DNA of 64,000 nucleotides from an uncultured Bacilli bacterium (lineage in GTDB: Bacteria > Bacillota_I > Bacilli_A > RF39 > UBA660): the NCBI GenBank assembly GCA_934157235.1, contig CAKPHH010000001.1, forward strand, positions 453,546 through 517,545, given 5' to 3'. Position 1 is the first letter of the stretch. Each line of letters starts with the position of its first letter. Below are positions 9,559-18,485 of this stretch, piece after piece. The notes below the pieces were generated by a model, which saw nothing but the letters and a program-made list of their open reading frames with translations, had not been told where the DNA came from and made no database searches. A program made the translations under genes and the position numbers.

Positions 9559-10268
9559 TATTTTTCACCACTTTCTCTAACCTCAGATTTAAAATTCATA
9601 TGAGCCCTTATCTCTCCACCTAGAATATCATTAGTACATTCTAAGTCGCTACCCTCTAACCATATAACTATCGTATATCTATGAATTTCATCTGGTTTAA
9701 AGTTTTTAATTGAATCTTGAAAGACAACATCATCACTCAAAAACTTAACAGTTCCTGGCTCTGCCTCTCCTGTAATTGAAGCCTTAGCATAATCAACATA
9801 CTTTCCATCAAAATAAATTCTTATTCTGATAGCTTCATCTACATTCTTAATAGCATCATCAATTATAAACTCTGTCCAATAATCAACCGCATCCTTACCT
9901 GTATTTTCTATATAAAAGGAATAAGCAACATAATTTTGACCATTATGACTGCCATCCCCTTCATCCAAATTATCTGGAAGCCATTTAACAGAAATATCAT
10001 CTAAAAAATCCATTGATTCTACTTTTAGATTTCTTCTATAAACTTTATAGTTAGGATCATCATAAATAATTACCCCATTTTTTAAATATAAATTCTTATC
10101 TAAACTTATCATAAAGAAATAACCAGAATTTATAAATTTAAGTACAGCGTATAAAGCGACTAGTAAGACAGCTAGAATTAAAAGTACTAATTTCGCTATT
10201 CTAACTCTTTTTTTACGTTGTCTTACTTTTTTAGCTGTTAAAACAATTTCATAACTATCCTTACTCAT
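9558..10268 (-). CDS. membrane-anchored TasA-associated protein
   Basis: A 236-residue bitopic protein. It has a Lys/Arg-rich cytoplasmic tail of ~24 residues (KKVRQRKKRVR), one helix (about 25-47) with no YAWF cleavage region, and an extracytoplasmic beta-type domain. That domain contains NYVAYSFYIENTGKD, IRIRIYFDGKYVDYA and RYTIVIWLEGSDLEC, strands that echo the C-terminal VRVYIYIEGQD strand of the TasA-like paralogues. Without a SipW-type cleavage site it probably stays in the membrane and could anchor or nucleate a fibre. It is encoded between two TasA-like genes and overlaps the downstream one by a base. Function is inferred from fold resemblance and position. Confidence 0.6.
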   Translation of the reverse strand: MSKDSYEIVLTAKKVRQRKKRVRIAKLVLLILAVLLVALYAVLKFINSGYFFMISLDKNLYLKNGVIIYDDPNYKVYRRNLKVESMDFLDDISVKWLPDNLDEGDGSHNGQNYVAYSFYIENTGKDAVDYWTEFIIDDAIKNVDEAIRIRIYFDGKYVDYAKASITGEAEPGTVKFLSDDVVFQDSIKNFKPDEIHRYTIVIWLEGSDLECTNDILGGEIRAHMNFKSEVRESGEK

Positions 10269-10271
10269 TTA

Positions 10272-11468
10272 CTATCCTCCAAGATTATATTTATCTTTAG
10301 TAAATCCAAAAGTAATATTAATTTTCTTATTTAAAGAAACTAAATCATAGTTATCAACATCTTGTCCTTCTAAATAAATATATACTCTAATCTTTGTAAT
10401 ACTATTAGGTGCCAATGTAAATATTTCTTGTCTATCTGCATCTGCAACCATTTTTAAAGTATCTGTAAAAGCCGTATTCTTATTCAATTTATAATTACTA
10501 CCAACTGTAAATCCATTTAATCCATCATAAATATCAACTCTATCCGAAGAAACAATATTCTGATTAACAACAAATGTATTAGTATAAGTTCCATCAACAA
10601 CTTTACTACAAGGAGAAGTTCCATATGAACCATCCGTATTTCTACTTTTACAAACTGTCTCATAATAAGTAATTAAACTTGTTTCATGTTTTGTATCATT
10701 TGGTTCCCAAATAACAGTCTTTTCATTTAAACAAAGCCCTGTATTATTCGTATCAGTAGTACAATTAATAGCATTAATTGTTCCTTGATCTGTAACTGTT
10801 GCTGCCACTCTACCTACTTGCATAAAAGCAACTCTTACAGAATTAGCAAGTCCATAATCTGGAACACTACCACCATTCTGATTAGCAACAACTGCTGAAG
10901 AAGTTGTTAAGTAAATTGCTTCTTCACTAGTCTTATCATATTCTTTTATATATGTAGAACCGGTACCATTCTTAACAAATAAATCAAACGCTAAGTAACC
11001 ATTCTGTTCTCCACTAATTTGTCCTGAATTAGTTGTTTGATAATTATCAATTCTTGTTGAAATTAACCTAAATCCTCCTGCTGAAGCTGTAATACTTGAT
11101 TTACCAAATAGTTTTAATCTACCAACAGTCTCATCAACTTCACCATTAGTTGAAATTGGTATAAGTCCATTACCACCAGGTAAATGATTTGTATTACCTG
11201 TATAAGCTGTTTCTATCTTTGAAGAATCAAATGATAAATCTTTATTCCAAGTTTTGCCATCTAAGGATAATAAAAGTTCATCGCCAGTTGAAATACCTAA
11301 TTCAAAAGATTCAACTTTAGCAACACTGGTTCCAACAAACCATGCGTATGTACCAACAATTAAAATAACTGAAGATAATCCAGTTAGAAATAATAAAGAT
11401 AAAATCTTTCTAGACTTTCGTTTTTTAACGTTAGTATTAGCATTAGTATCAGTAATCACGTTATCCAT
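10272..11468 (-). CDS. TasA-like, SipW-dependent secreted protein
   Basis: First gene of the middle transcription unit. The reading frame could begin at a GTG at 11477, but the ATG at 11468 (MDNVITDT) sits better behind the GGGTG site. The 398-residue precursor has a basic patch (KKRKSRK), a helix ending GTYAWFVG, then LLLSLDGKTW, GYLAFDLFVKN, SVRVAFMQVGRV, WEPND, Cys pairs and ITKIRVYIYLEGQDVDNYD. It is closest by eye to the 5488 paralogue: both have a SSVR-type VGRLKLFSKSS/GKSS block and a final FGFTKDKYN/RDRYD strand. This implies a duplication between the first and second operons of the island. Confidence 0.85.
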   Translation of the reverse strand: MDNVITDTNANTNVKKRKSRKILSLLFLTGLSSVILIVGTYAWFVGTSVAKVESFELGISTGDELLLSLDGKTWNKDLSFDSSKIETAYTGNTNHLPGGNGLIPISTNGEVDETVGRLKLFGKSSITASAGGFRLISTRIDNYQTTNSGQISGEQNGYLAFDLFVKNGTGSTYIKEYDKTSEEAIYLTTSSAVVANQNGGSVPDYGLANSVRVAFMQVGRVAATVTDQGTINAINCTTDTNNTGLCLNEKTVIWEPNDTKHETSLITYYETVCKSRNTDGSYGTSPCSKVVDGTYTNTFVVNQNIVSSDRVDIYDGLNGFTVGSNYKLNKNTAFTDTLKMVADADRQEIFTLAPNSITKIRVYIYLEGQDVDNYDLVSLNKKINITFGFTKDKYNLGG

Positions 11469-11502
11469 ACTGTGCACCCACTTTACAATCTAACCTATTC
11501 TA

Positions 11503-11554
11503 AGTATAACATCAAAAATAAAGAAAAACAATAACTATTTTCGACTATTTTCGT
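11503..11554 (-). promoter_or_regulatory. promoter B with 10-bp-period ACG/TCGAAA repeat
   Basis: The -10 box TATACT (11508..11503) lies on the minus strand. It is preceded 30 bases upstream by ACGAAAATAG followed by TCGAAAATAG (11554..11535), a near-perfect tandem 10-mer. The arrangement matches promoters A and C. The transcript leads into the TasA-like gene starting at 11468. Confidence 0.6.
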
Positions 11555-11559
11555 CATTG

Positions 11560-11584
11560 AAAAAGACTGTTAAACTAAACAGTC
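11560..11584 (-). terminator. Rho-independent terminator after the 11586 gene
   Basis: Inverted repeat GACTGTT (11565..11571) and AACAGTC (11578..11584) with a 6-base loop, followed on the minus strand by TTTTTC. It ends the operon starting at 18194 just before promoter B. Confidence 0.7.
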
Positions 11585-11585
11585 T

Positions 11586-12713
11586 CTAACTTGAAAAATT
11601 ACTCTTATCAATAGTTATAATTTTAACGTTTTTACAACTATTTTGCTTATTTAGTCTAAGTACAGAAGAAGTACCACTCTTCTCTACTATATATTTATTA
11701 CTACCATTACTATCTTTAACATAATAGCAATTATCACTAACCAAATAATTAAAAGAATCATTCTTAAAAGTAATCGTCGCCTTATCTTGATCAACTAATG
11801 TCATAACTTCACTTACATTACTAGTATCAACATATCCCAATATACTCTTATCAACGGAAGTAATATCAAGATAAGTATTATTAATATCCCTACTTATAAC
11901 TTGTAAAAAATCTAAAATACTTAAATTAGTAGTAGTATCCGTCTTATTAATATTTATTAATTTAACTGTACTATCTTGTATTAAATTATTACTATCTAAT
12001 ACATTATAAGAAATACAAGTAGAATTTTCTGTCTCACATTTTTTTAAAGTACTTTCATTAACTAAAATCTTTTTACCAATGGCAAAGTCATTATCAGAAA
12101 CATCTTTCGCTAAATTCTGTGATACAACTAATTCTATTGTTAGTTCAATATCATTACGTCTTTCATAACTACTATCACTATTTACTTTTTCTAACTCTTC
12201 TTTTTGAAAAAGATAAGCTTGCTCTCCCCAATAAGTATCTTTAGAATTATCTAGTGAATCAAAAGGCCAAGTAATTGAAACAAAAAACTTTCCAGAACTC
12301 TTTGAATTAATAATATCACTAGTCTTTCCAAAATTAAATTTAAAAGGATAATCATGAGATAAAGACTTAACAGAAGAAATATTACTATCAAAAGTAAATT
12401 CTTGATTAAATATTCTCAAATATGTAATATTATACTCTAACTTTGCATCTAAATCTCCATCATTTACAATTTCAACTTCTCTACTATAACCATCCATTCC
12501 TGGTGAGAAATTAGAAACATCAAAATGCAAAGTAGTACTATTATTCTCTCCTATTTTTATATGCCAAGCTGAAACATCTAAAGCTACATTACTATTCGTT
12601 GAATTAGAAAATGCAAACCAAGCAAAAGAAATGGAAATACAAGACATCACAAAAAAGAGAACTGATGTAATATTAAAACTCTTTAAAATTTTATGAATCT
12701 TTTCCTTTTTCAT
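11586..12713 (-). CDS. TasA-like secreted protein, divergent subgroup
   Basis: A 375-residue precursor. The N-terminus is Lys-rich, then a hydrophobic helix (about 16-34) ends SFAWFAF, a variant of the SipW cleavage region. The mature part starts with ALDVSAWHIKI, and the next block has FSPGMDGYSREVEIVNDGDLDAKLEYNI. That motif (a conserved N-terminal strand followed by strands where the protein backs onto a D-x-x-A/K position) is typical of TasA/camelysin-like and Ig-like bacterial surface domains. It ends with a Cys-containing segment (NCYYVKD, NSCKNVKII). It lacks the WEPND/GQDVDNYD signature of the four large paralogues. Its start overlaps the sipW stop upstream, so this peptidase is its most likely maturase. 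Confidence 0.7.
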   Translation of the reverse strand: MKKEKIHKILKSFNITSVLFFVMSCISISFAWFAFSNSTNSNVALDVSAWHIKIGENNSTTLHFDVSNFSPGMDGYSREVEIVNDGDLDAKLEYNITYLRIFNQEFTFDSNISSVKSLSHDYPFKFNFGKTSDIINSKSSGKFFVSITWPFDSLDNSKDTYWGEQAYLFQKEELEKVNSDSSYERRNDIELTIELVVSQNLAKDVSDNDFAIGKKILVNESTLKKCETENSTCISYNVLDSNNLIQDSTVKLININKTDTTTNLSILDFLQVISRDINNTYLDITSVDKSILGYVDTSNVSEVMTLVDQDKATITFKNDSFNYLVSDNCYYVKDSNGSNKYIVEKSGTSSVLRLNKQNSCKNVKIITIDKSNFSS

Positions 12714-13261
12714 TAGTTATTATTCCTACGCTTTTCATATTTTTCAACCATAGTTGAAATAATTTCACTACCAATTATAAACATAATTGGAAATATTATA
12801 AATAAATAAAAACCAGATCCCTTAGATATTAACTTATAAAAATAAGATAAACTCTGTACTTTCATAACAATCTTTCCATATACTTGATCTTCTTCAACTA
12901 CTGGATCTTCTACTAAACTAGCAATACCTTTAGTATAGAATTGATATTTACCATTATCTTTTTTTTCTGTCTTAATAATACGGTGGGTTACAACTCTATC
13001 AGAATAACTACCATATTTGCCTAAATAAGTAATATCATCTCCAATTTTTAAATCTGCAGGATTAGTCTTTTTACAAATTAAAACATCCCCAATATTATAC
13101 TTAGGTGCCATAGACCCAGTAACAACAGAAAACATTCTATAATCTAAAAATGAAAAATTATTATTAGAAAATCTTTGTAAACATATTGAAGCCGCAAATA
13201 TTAATATAATAATGGTCAAAAATACAGTCGCTACATTTTTTATTATCTTTAGTATTTTCAC
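12713..13261 (-). CDS. sipW: signal peptidase I, SipW family
   Basis: A 182-residue membrane signal peptidase, compact and standard for the SipW class. Helix 1 is at about 8-28, VVTGSMAP holds the catalytic Ser50, VTHRI holds His93, an FYTKG box and YGKIVMKV follow, and helix 2 is at about 150-170. It starts with GTG overlapping the upstream stop (GTGA), preceded by GGAG. It is encoded directly ahead of a TasA-like gene and behind the DUF2357-like gene. The window therefore has two active SipW-type enzymes in different operons plus a Ser-Lys LepB at 36779, suggesting each surface operon brings its own processing enzyme. Confidence 0.88.
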   Translation of the reverse strand: MKILKIIKNVATVFLTIIILIFAASICLQRFSNNNFSFLDYRMFSVVTGSMAPKYNIGDVLICKKTNPADLKIGDDITYLGKYGSYSDRVVTHRIIKTEKKDNGKYQFYTKGIASLVEDPVVEEDQVYGKIVMKVQSLSYFYKLISKGSGFYLFIIFPIMFIIGSEIISTMVEKYEKRRNNN

Positions 13262-14382
13262 AAAATATCATCTCCAACTTCAAAGCAGATACTATCAACT
13301 TTTGAAACATAGCTACTTGCTAAATCTTTCATTTCTTTTTCAATAACTGAAGTATCTGTAACCTTAACTTCTTTTATCGAATCAAACTGATCAGATATAA
13401 CTGAAAGTATCTTTTCTTTCGTAATACTATCATCACTACTAATAATAGAATCAATAGTACTCTTTAATAATAAATAATTAATATCATCTAATTTCTTACG
13501 ATAATCATTAGACTCTTCACTATCTTTAGCTGTTAAAATCTTCATTATATAATAATTACTTAAAAAAGTATTTTCCATACGCTTCTTAAAGTCATCAGGA
13601 ATATCATTTAAATCCATACGAGGAACAACCTCATCATCTAATATATATTGATATTTATGTAAATAGTCCCATAGTTTCGCTGCGATTTGGAAGTTAGGGT
13701 TTTTCAAAATAACGTTAGTTCTCTTAATTGGTGAAGTAACTCTAACAACTCTCTCTTTTTGTAAAGTCTTATATAACTCTGATTGTTTCCATCCTAACAA
13801 GAACCTCTTGCAATATAAAATATCTTCTAAAGTATCATCAGTTCTATTTATTTCTTTAAAAGCACTAATCTGAAACTTATAATCAACTGTCTCACCATTA
13901 ATATCTGATCTAGATTTATATTCAAATTTATCAGATAAAGAATCACTCAAAGTTCTTATTTTTCTTTCCATAATATCTAGAAATGTTGCAATATATTCAA
14001 CTAAAGTAAAAATAAATCTATTTTCATAAGTATTAAAAGTATCTTCTTTAAATACATTTAGTATTTTAGATGGTCTAACATACCCTGTCGTAGGATCAAA
14101 CTCATCTACAAAGTCCGCATGCTTGACTAAATGTTTTACACTTTCTGTTGAAACTTTCTTAATCTTTTCAACATTTAATATTTCCTCTTCAGTCTTAATA
14201 AATCTCTTTGGATCTGCAAATATCTTATCAATATAAGGAACGCTCTCTTTAATTTTAAGAATCCACTCATTATTAATTTTCTCATTAGTTACCGAGCTAC
14301 TAATCTCTGCTTCACTACTGATACTTGATACAAAGTCCCTATTATCTTCTGAAACCAAAGAGGATTTTTTCTCATCAGCCAT
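13258..14382 (-). CDS. DUF2357-like partner of the McrB-type ATPase
   Basis: A 374-residue soluble protein. It contains features I associate with DUF2357 proteins, the usual partners of McrB-like ATPases: GYVRPSKILNVF, NTYENRFIFTLVEYI (residues ~125-139), and TSPIKRTNVILKNPNFQIAAKLWDYL. In related proteins a PD-(D/E)XK nuclease follows, but here the chain ends about 130 residues later in Asp/Ser/Lys-rich helices and I see no D...ExK motif. The nuclease function therefore seems absent. It lies 12 bases downstream of the AAA+ gene and overlaps sipW by 4 bases. It is probably the ATPase adaptor within the surface-protein operon. The family call is by recall and needs a profile search. Confidence 0.6.
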   Translation of the reverse strand: MADEKKSSLVSEDNRDFVSSISSEAEISSSVTNEKINNEWILKIKESVPYIDKIFADPKRFIKTEEEILNVEKIKKVSTESVKHLVKHADFVDEFDPTTGYVRPSKILNVFKEDTFNTYENRFIFTLVEYIATFLDIMERKIRTLSDSLSDKFEYKSRSDINGETVDYKFQISAFKEINRTDDTLEDILYCKRFLLGWKQSELYKTLQKERVVRVTSPIKRTNVILKNPNFQIAAKLWDYLHKYQYILDDEVVPRMDLNDIPDDFKKRMENTFLSNYYIMKILTAKDSEESNDYRKKLDDINYLLLKSTIDSIISSDDSITKEKILSVISDQFDSIKEVKVTDTSVIEKEMKDLASSYVSKVDSICFEVGDDIL

Positions 14383-14394
14383 AAACTACTCCCC

Positions 14395-15972
14395 TTATTC
14401 ATTTTTCTTTAATAATTCAATGTAATCAATACATTCAAACATTTTATCTTTACCAAATTTCTCTCTCAATACTTTAATGAAAGGATCAAACTCATCTTTA
14501 ATATACGCAATATTTTGTTGTTCTAACTTTCTAAGTATCTTCTTTGCAATAAAGTAATCTATCGCATCTGTTTCATCTCCGCCACAAGCTTTAAATACCG
14601 GAACAAATGTCTTTAATTGTTTCATAATACGATTACCAAACGAAATTCTAAAATGTTTTACCATGTAATCATCAATTTCTTCTACTTTTCTTAAACCATC
14701 ATCACTAATTGGATTATCAACACATGCTTTAGCAAACAATCCTTCCAAATAAGTAGAATTCAAGTCTATTGCACTTTGCTCTCTACATTCAAAAGGAGCA
14801 ACTTTAGTATTAATATCAATAGGCATAGCTCTATCGTATACTTTATCAGTAACCATAAATGTAGAGTCATCGTTATTGATTGTACCGATATACCAAATGT
14901 TACCATTCAAACGTAATCTACCATTTTCCAATTTCTTTGGGTCGTTTCTGTCATAACTAGTAACTAAACTTATTAACCATTCATTTCGATCAGGCATTTC
15001 CAAAATAGATAAAACTTCTGCAAAGTAGTACTCAACTCTTGCTAAGTTCATTTCATCTAGAATAACTGTATGAATTCTATCATCATAAAGTGCTGAATAA
15101 ATTTCAACCAAAGCTGTTGTTTCAGTAAACTTCTTCGTAAATTCATTAATATATCCAAAAAAGTCTGTTCTATCACGCCAAGATGGTTGTACTGAAGAAA
15201 CACAAGGCGGCAATTTATTAAACTTACTCCAAGCATAAGCTAAAGATGTTTTACCAGTACCAGAAATACCCTGTAAAATTAACATTTTACCACATGCAAG
15301 TCCTGAAAAGAAAACTCTAAGTAAAGAAACATCATAATATAATCCTAACTGACTAGCTGCAAAACATCTAAAATCATCAACTAATTGTTCAAGAGTTTGA
15401 TTATTATTATAATTAACAATCTTTGTATTTAAATTTTCAAAGTCAATTCTAAATAACTGAGGAAATCTCTTACTATCCTCACTTACATTACGCATTCTCT
15501 CTTCTTCAGATGCTGGATCAAGATCTTCTTCTAATTCTTCAATAACTTCTCCACTAGTTCCTTCTTCTTCTGAAATAACATTTCCATTCTCATCAACCAC
15601 AACCCCATTTTTTAATTCCAAAATCTTTTCATTTTCTTTTACTAATTGTACTACCTTATCATTTAAAGAATCAATTTCTTCAAGTAAACTCTCATTATTA
15701 TAAGCTTCCTTCTTAAACTTTAAAAACTTTCTCACAGCCGCATAAATAATAAAGATAATTAATCCAAGAACAACAATAAGAATAATAAGTAAAATAACAG
15801 TTAAAACCCATTCACTCATATTAAGTTCATGGGCATAGTAATTAATTACTTTCTTATATAGATTAAAAGAAAATATCATTTTAATACCATTAAATAATCC
15901 TTCAAATATAGATTTAAATCCCGAAAACAGAATAACCAACAATTCATATAAAAACCTAAACAACGTATTCAT
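14395..15972 (-). CDS. membrane-anchored McrB-type AAA+ ATPase
   Basis: A 525-residue protein. The N-terminal 80 residues hold an amphipathic region and a strong membrane helix (about 55-80). A coiled coil (about 90-120), an acidic linker, and then an AAA+ domain follow. Walker A is GISGTGKT (235-242), VQPSWRDRTDFFGY (261-274) is a block characteristic of McrB-like ATPases, and Walker B is VILDEM (303-308). Sensor-type NNDDS and an Arg-containing DRAMPID region come next. McrB relatives are normally soluble and pair with McrC nucleases in restriction. Here the enzyme is tethered to the membrane and co-transcribed with signal-peptidase-like and TasA-like genes. An export, assembly or surveillance role at the membrane is inferred. 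Confidence 0.8.
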   Translation of the reverse strand: MNTLFRFLYELLVILFSGFKSIFEGLFNGIKMIFSFNLYKKVINYYAHELNMSEWVLTVILLIILIVVLGLIIFIIYAAVRKFLKFKKEAYNNESLLEEIDSLNDKVVQLVKENEKILELKNGVVVDENGNVISEEEGTSGEVIEELEEDLDPASEEERMRNVSEDSKRFPQLFRIDFENLNTKIVNYNNNQTLEQLVDDFRCFAASQLGLYYDVSLLRVFFSGLACGKMLILQGISGTGKTSLAYAWSKFNKLPPCVSSVQPSWRDRTDFFGYINEFTKKFTETTALVEIYSALYDDRIHTVILDEMNLARVEYYFAEVLSILEMPDRNEWLISLVTSYDRNDPKKLENGRLRLNGNIWYIGTINNDDSTFMVTDKVYDRAMPIDINTKVAPFECREQSAIDLNSTYLEGLFAKACVDNPISDDGLRKVEEIDDYMVKHFRISFGNRIMKQLKTFVPVFKACGGDETDAIDYFIAKKILRKLEQQNIAYIKDEFDPFIKVLREKFGKDKMFECIDYIELLKKNE

Positions 15973-18194
15973 TATATAATCTCCCCATATAAAATAGTCT
16001 TCTTAGACAAATATAAGTTTGAAATCATATTAAATGGTACATAAGAATAATATAACTCTTTATTAGTCTCTTCTGTAATAATAAAAATCATATCTACACA
16101 AAGTAATATATCCTTATCAATTTTATCTAAATCTTTCTCTGAAATTTCAACCGCAAACCTATATCCCTTATTTTTAAATTCCTTAATCTGTGCTAAATTC
16201 TTACTCAAAATATCATACTTTATCGCAATAAGAATTCTTTCTTGTGAATAACTATCATCAATATCTCTTAAAAGTGAATTAATCTTCTTAGGTTTCTTAA
16301 AGAAACTCTCTTTAAAATAATATAAGTATTTATAATTAACATTTTCTCTTTTAATCATATTACTAAATATTCTAAAAGACATCATTTTTAATTGTAATTC
16401 ATCTATATTTTCATTAACTATATTATTTTTTAAAGACTTCTCGATTGCATATTCACTAAAAATTTTATCAAACTTAGCTTCACATTTAACATAAGTACTT
16501 TTAACTTTATTTTTTATAATAATCTCTTCACATAATAAGAAATCTGAAGAATTAATATTATCTAAATAGTTATATAATATTTCTTTATATTTATTATAAA
16601 CTTTAACTATTCTATTCTCGATATCTCCTCTAATATCTTCATTAATATTTTTTAAATATGTATCTAAATCTGTAAGACCATTATCTAAAATATCATTAAC
16701 AATCTGAAGATTTCTCTTAATTTCCGCTAAAATCATAGAACTATTTGAAATATTTACTATTTTATAATTTTTAATCAAAGCCGCATTATATTTCATATTA
16801 CCAGTTGTATAACTTTCTCCAAAGTATTTATCTTCAATATAAGTATCTGCTATTTTATTAACGATAGAAGTATAATAATTTGTTTGTTCCCCTGTACAAG
16901 ATAATATTAATAATAATTCTTTTACTTCACTTTCAATAAGTAATAATCCTTTTCTTATAATATTATTTTCATTCTTTCCAATTATATTAACTTTCCTAGG
17001 ATTATCAATTTCTAACTCTTCACAAAGAGGATCATCTTTAGAAACAGTTAAAACATCATCAACTACTTTACTACTTATTATTACTGGTTCTTCTACAACC
17101 TCTTCTGAAGCAACTTCTTTTTCTTCAGTGACATTTTTATCTAAAACATCTTCTTCAACTGTAGTTGCAATTGTCTCAATATTATCATCACTAACCGAAA
17201 CTTTAGAAATATCTGTATCACTATTATTCGAAGTCTCTGTATTAGTATCCTTAACAGTATCGTTATTTTCATGAACTAAAGATTCACTAGGAGTATCAGG
17301 AACAGTCTTCATATTACACTTTAATTCTTCATTACCATTATCTCCATCAATAACAATAGTACCTTCTATTTCATCTAATACTTCAATATCATCATCTGAT
17401 ACTTCATCATGTTTCTCCTTAGAAGTCTCTTCTAAATTCTTAACATCTAAAGTTAACGAATCATCAACATCTACACTATTATCAGTAACATCCTCTACAG
17501 GAACATCAACATCATTTTCTGCAGAAACTTCTTCTTGTTTTTCTGTCTCTCGAGATAAAACCTTTTCCTTAACACTTTCAAGTTCCTTCTTCAATCTTTC
17601 TAACTCATCATTATCAGTAACCTTAACTGTAGCTATAGGAATATCTTTAACTTCTTTAACTTCACTTGCAGTACTTTCAAATTCATCATCAAACTTAATC
17701 TTAATTATAAGTGTATATACTTCATATAACACAATAAAGAATCCTGGTAATAAAAATACAAAGAAGAAAAACCATTTAGACATCATTAAATCAATAACGC
17801 CACCTAATTTATCATAACTCTTAACTGGTACGCCTAAAATAAACTCATCACTATAGTACTCTGAAGTATCCTCAGTCATAATATTCTTCTTTTCATAATC
17901 AACTTCTTTAATAACTGTCGATAAAATTCTAACCTTCTTTTGATCCTCTGTATTTGTATAAACAAAAATATTATCATTAGCTTTTAATTTACTAAAATCT
18001 TTCTTTTCAACAACAACTAAACTTCCGTTATCAAAGACATCACTTTTATTATCTTCAGAAATAGTAACATATAAATTACTACCTATATCTATAACTCCGT
18101 ATTTGTTTCTACTCAAAAACAAAAAGCTTAGGAAAGAAATAAAACAAAAAAAGATAACCAACAAAACTATGGCAATTTTTTTTACTATTTTCAC
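15972..18194 (-). CDS. signal-peptidase-like pseudoenzyme with long acidic linker and cytoplasmic domain
   Basis: First gene of the longest surface operon, starting with GTG behind GGTGA. The 740-residue product begins like the 7597 protein: helix 1 (about 5-28), an extracytoplasmic domain with no GSM or THR catalytic motif, and helix 2 (about 142-163). An acidic, Ser/Thr/Val-rich low-complexity linker (about 190-390, many Asp/Glu) leads to a ~340-residue cytoplasmic domain, mostly helical, ending in an alternating strand/helix part (LIAIKYDILS, YRFAVEISEKD, VDMIFII). I do not recognise this domain; the last part has a faint resemblance to a degenerate TIM-barrel or EAL-type segment. It overlaps the AAA+ gene (TAATG) and could be its membrane receptor. 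Confidence 0.6.
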   Translation of the reverse strand: MKIVKKIAIVLLVIFFCFISFLSFLFLSRNKYGVIDIGSNLYVTISEDNKSDVFDNGSLVVVEKKDFSKLKANDNIFVYTNTEDQKKVRILSTVIKEVDYEKKNIMTEDTSEYYSDEFILGVPVKSYDKLGGVIDLMMSKWFFFFVFLLPGFFIVLYEVYTLIIKIKFDDEFESTASEVKEVKDIPIATVKVTDNDELERLKKELESVKEKVLSRETEKQEEVSAENDVDVPVEDVTDNSVDVDDSLTLDVKNLEETSKEKHDEVSDDDIEVLDEIEGTIVIDGDNGNEELKCNMKTVPDTPSESLVHENNDTVKDTNTETSNNSDTDISKVSVSDDNIETIATTVEEDVLDKNVTEEKEVASEEVVEEPVIISSKVVDDVLTVSKDDPLCEELEIDNPRKVNIIGKNENNIIRKGLLLIESEVKELLLILSCTGEQTNYYTSIVNKIADTYIEDKYFGESYTTGNMKYNAALIKNYKIVNISNSSMILAEIKRNLQIVNDILDNGLTDLDTYLKNINEDIRGDIENRIVKVYNKYKEILYNYLDNINSSDFLLCEEIIIKNKVKSTYVKCEAKFDKIFSEYAIEKSLKNNIVNENIDELQLKMMSFRIFSNMIKRENVNYKYLYYFKESFFKKPKKINSLLRDIDDSYSQERILIAIKYDILSKNLAQIKEFKNKGYRFAVEISEKDLDKIDKDILLCVDMIFIITEETNKELYYSYVPFNMISNLYLSKKTILYGEII

Positions 18195-18238
18195 ACTTTC
18201 ACCATCCCACTGTTTGACTATTCCATATTATCAAAATT

Positions 18239-18289
18239 AGTATAACATAAAAGAAAATAAAAGAAAACACATTTTTCGACTTAGAACGA
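18239..18289 (-). promoter_or_regulatory. promoter C with 10-bp-period TCG/TCGAAA repeat
   Basis: The minus-strand -10 box TATACT (18244..18239) has TCGTTCTAAG followed by TCGAAAAA (18289..18272) ending 29 bases upstream. This is the same architecture as promoters A and B. It drives the operon from the 740-residue protein to the TasA-like gene at 11586. Confidence 0.6.
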
Positions 18290-18322
18290 TAAAATAAGTT
18301 GAAAATAAATTCTCACATCTAA

Positions 18323-18467
18323 CTTTACACTTATCTTTTTAAATATTTTTAAATGCTTTACACTATAACTTACACTTTTTATTTCTTTTGTTGACATAGG
18401 TTTTAAAAATAGTATTTTAATAAAACTACGTATTTTAAAGAAAAAACAAAGTTTTTGACAAGTGTAA
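18323..18467. repeat. four copies of TTACACTT-type octamer in divergent intergenic region
   Basis: Within the 347-base divergent gap (18195-18541) the octamer TTACACTT or a one-base variant occurs at about 18325-18332, 18358-18365 (TTACACTA) and 18370-18377. It occurs as its reverse complement AAGTGTAA at 18460-18467. They lie upstream of the plus-strand TasA-like promoter, so they may be operator sites for its regulator. The rest of the gap is AT-rich with no ORF of note. Confidence 0.4.
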
Positions 18468-18485
18468 ACCAACTTTATCAGTATA

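Noticed and set aside
15972..18194. EAL-type cyclic-di-GMP domain at the end of the 740-residue protein
   Set aside because: Strand/helix alternation is suggestive, but no EAL motif or metal-binding residues are present.
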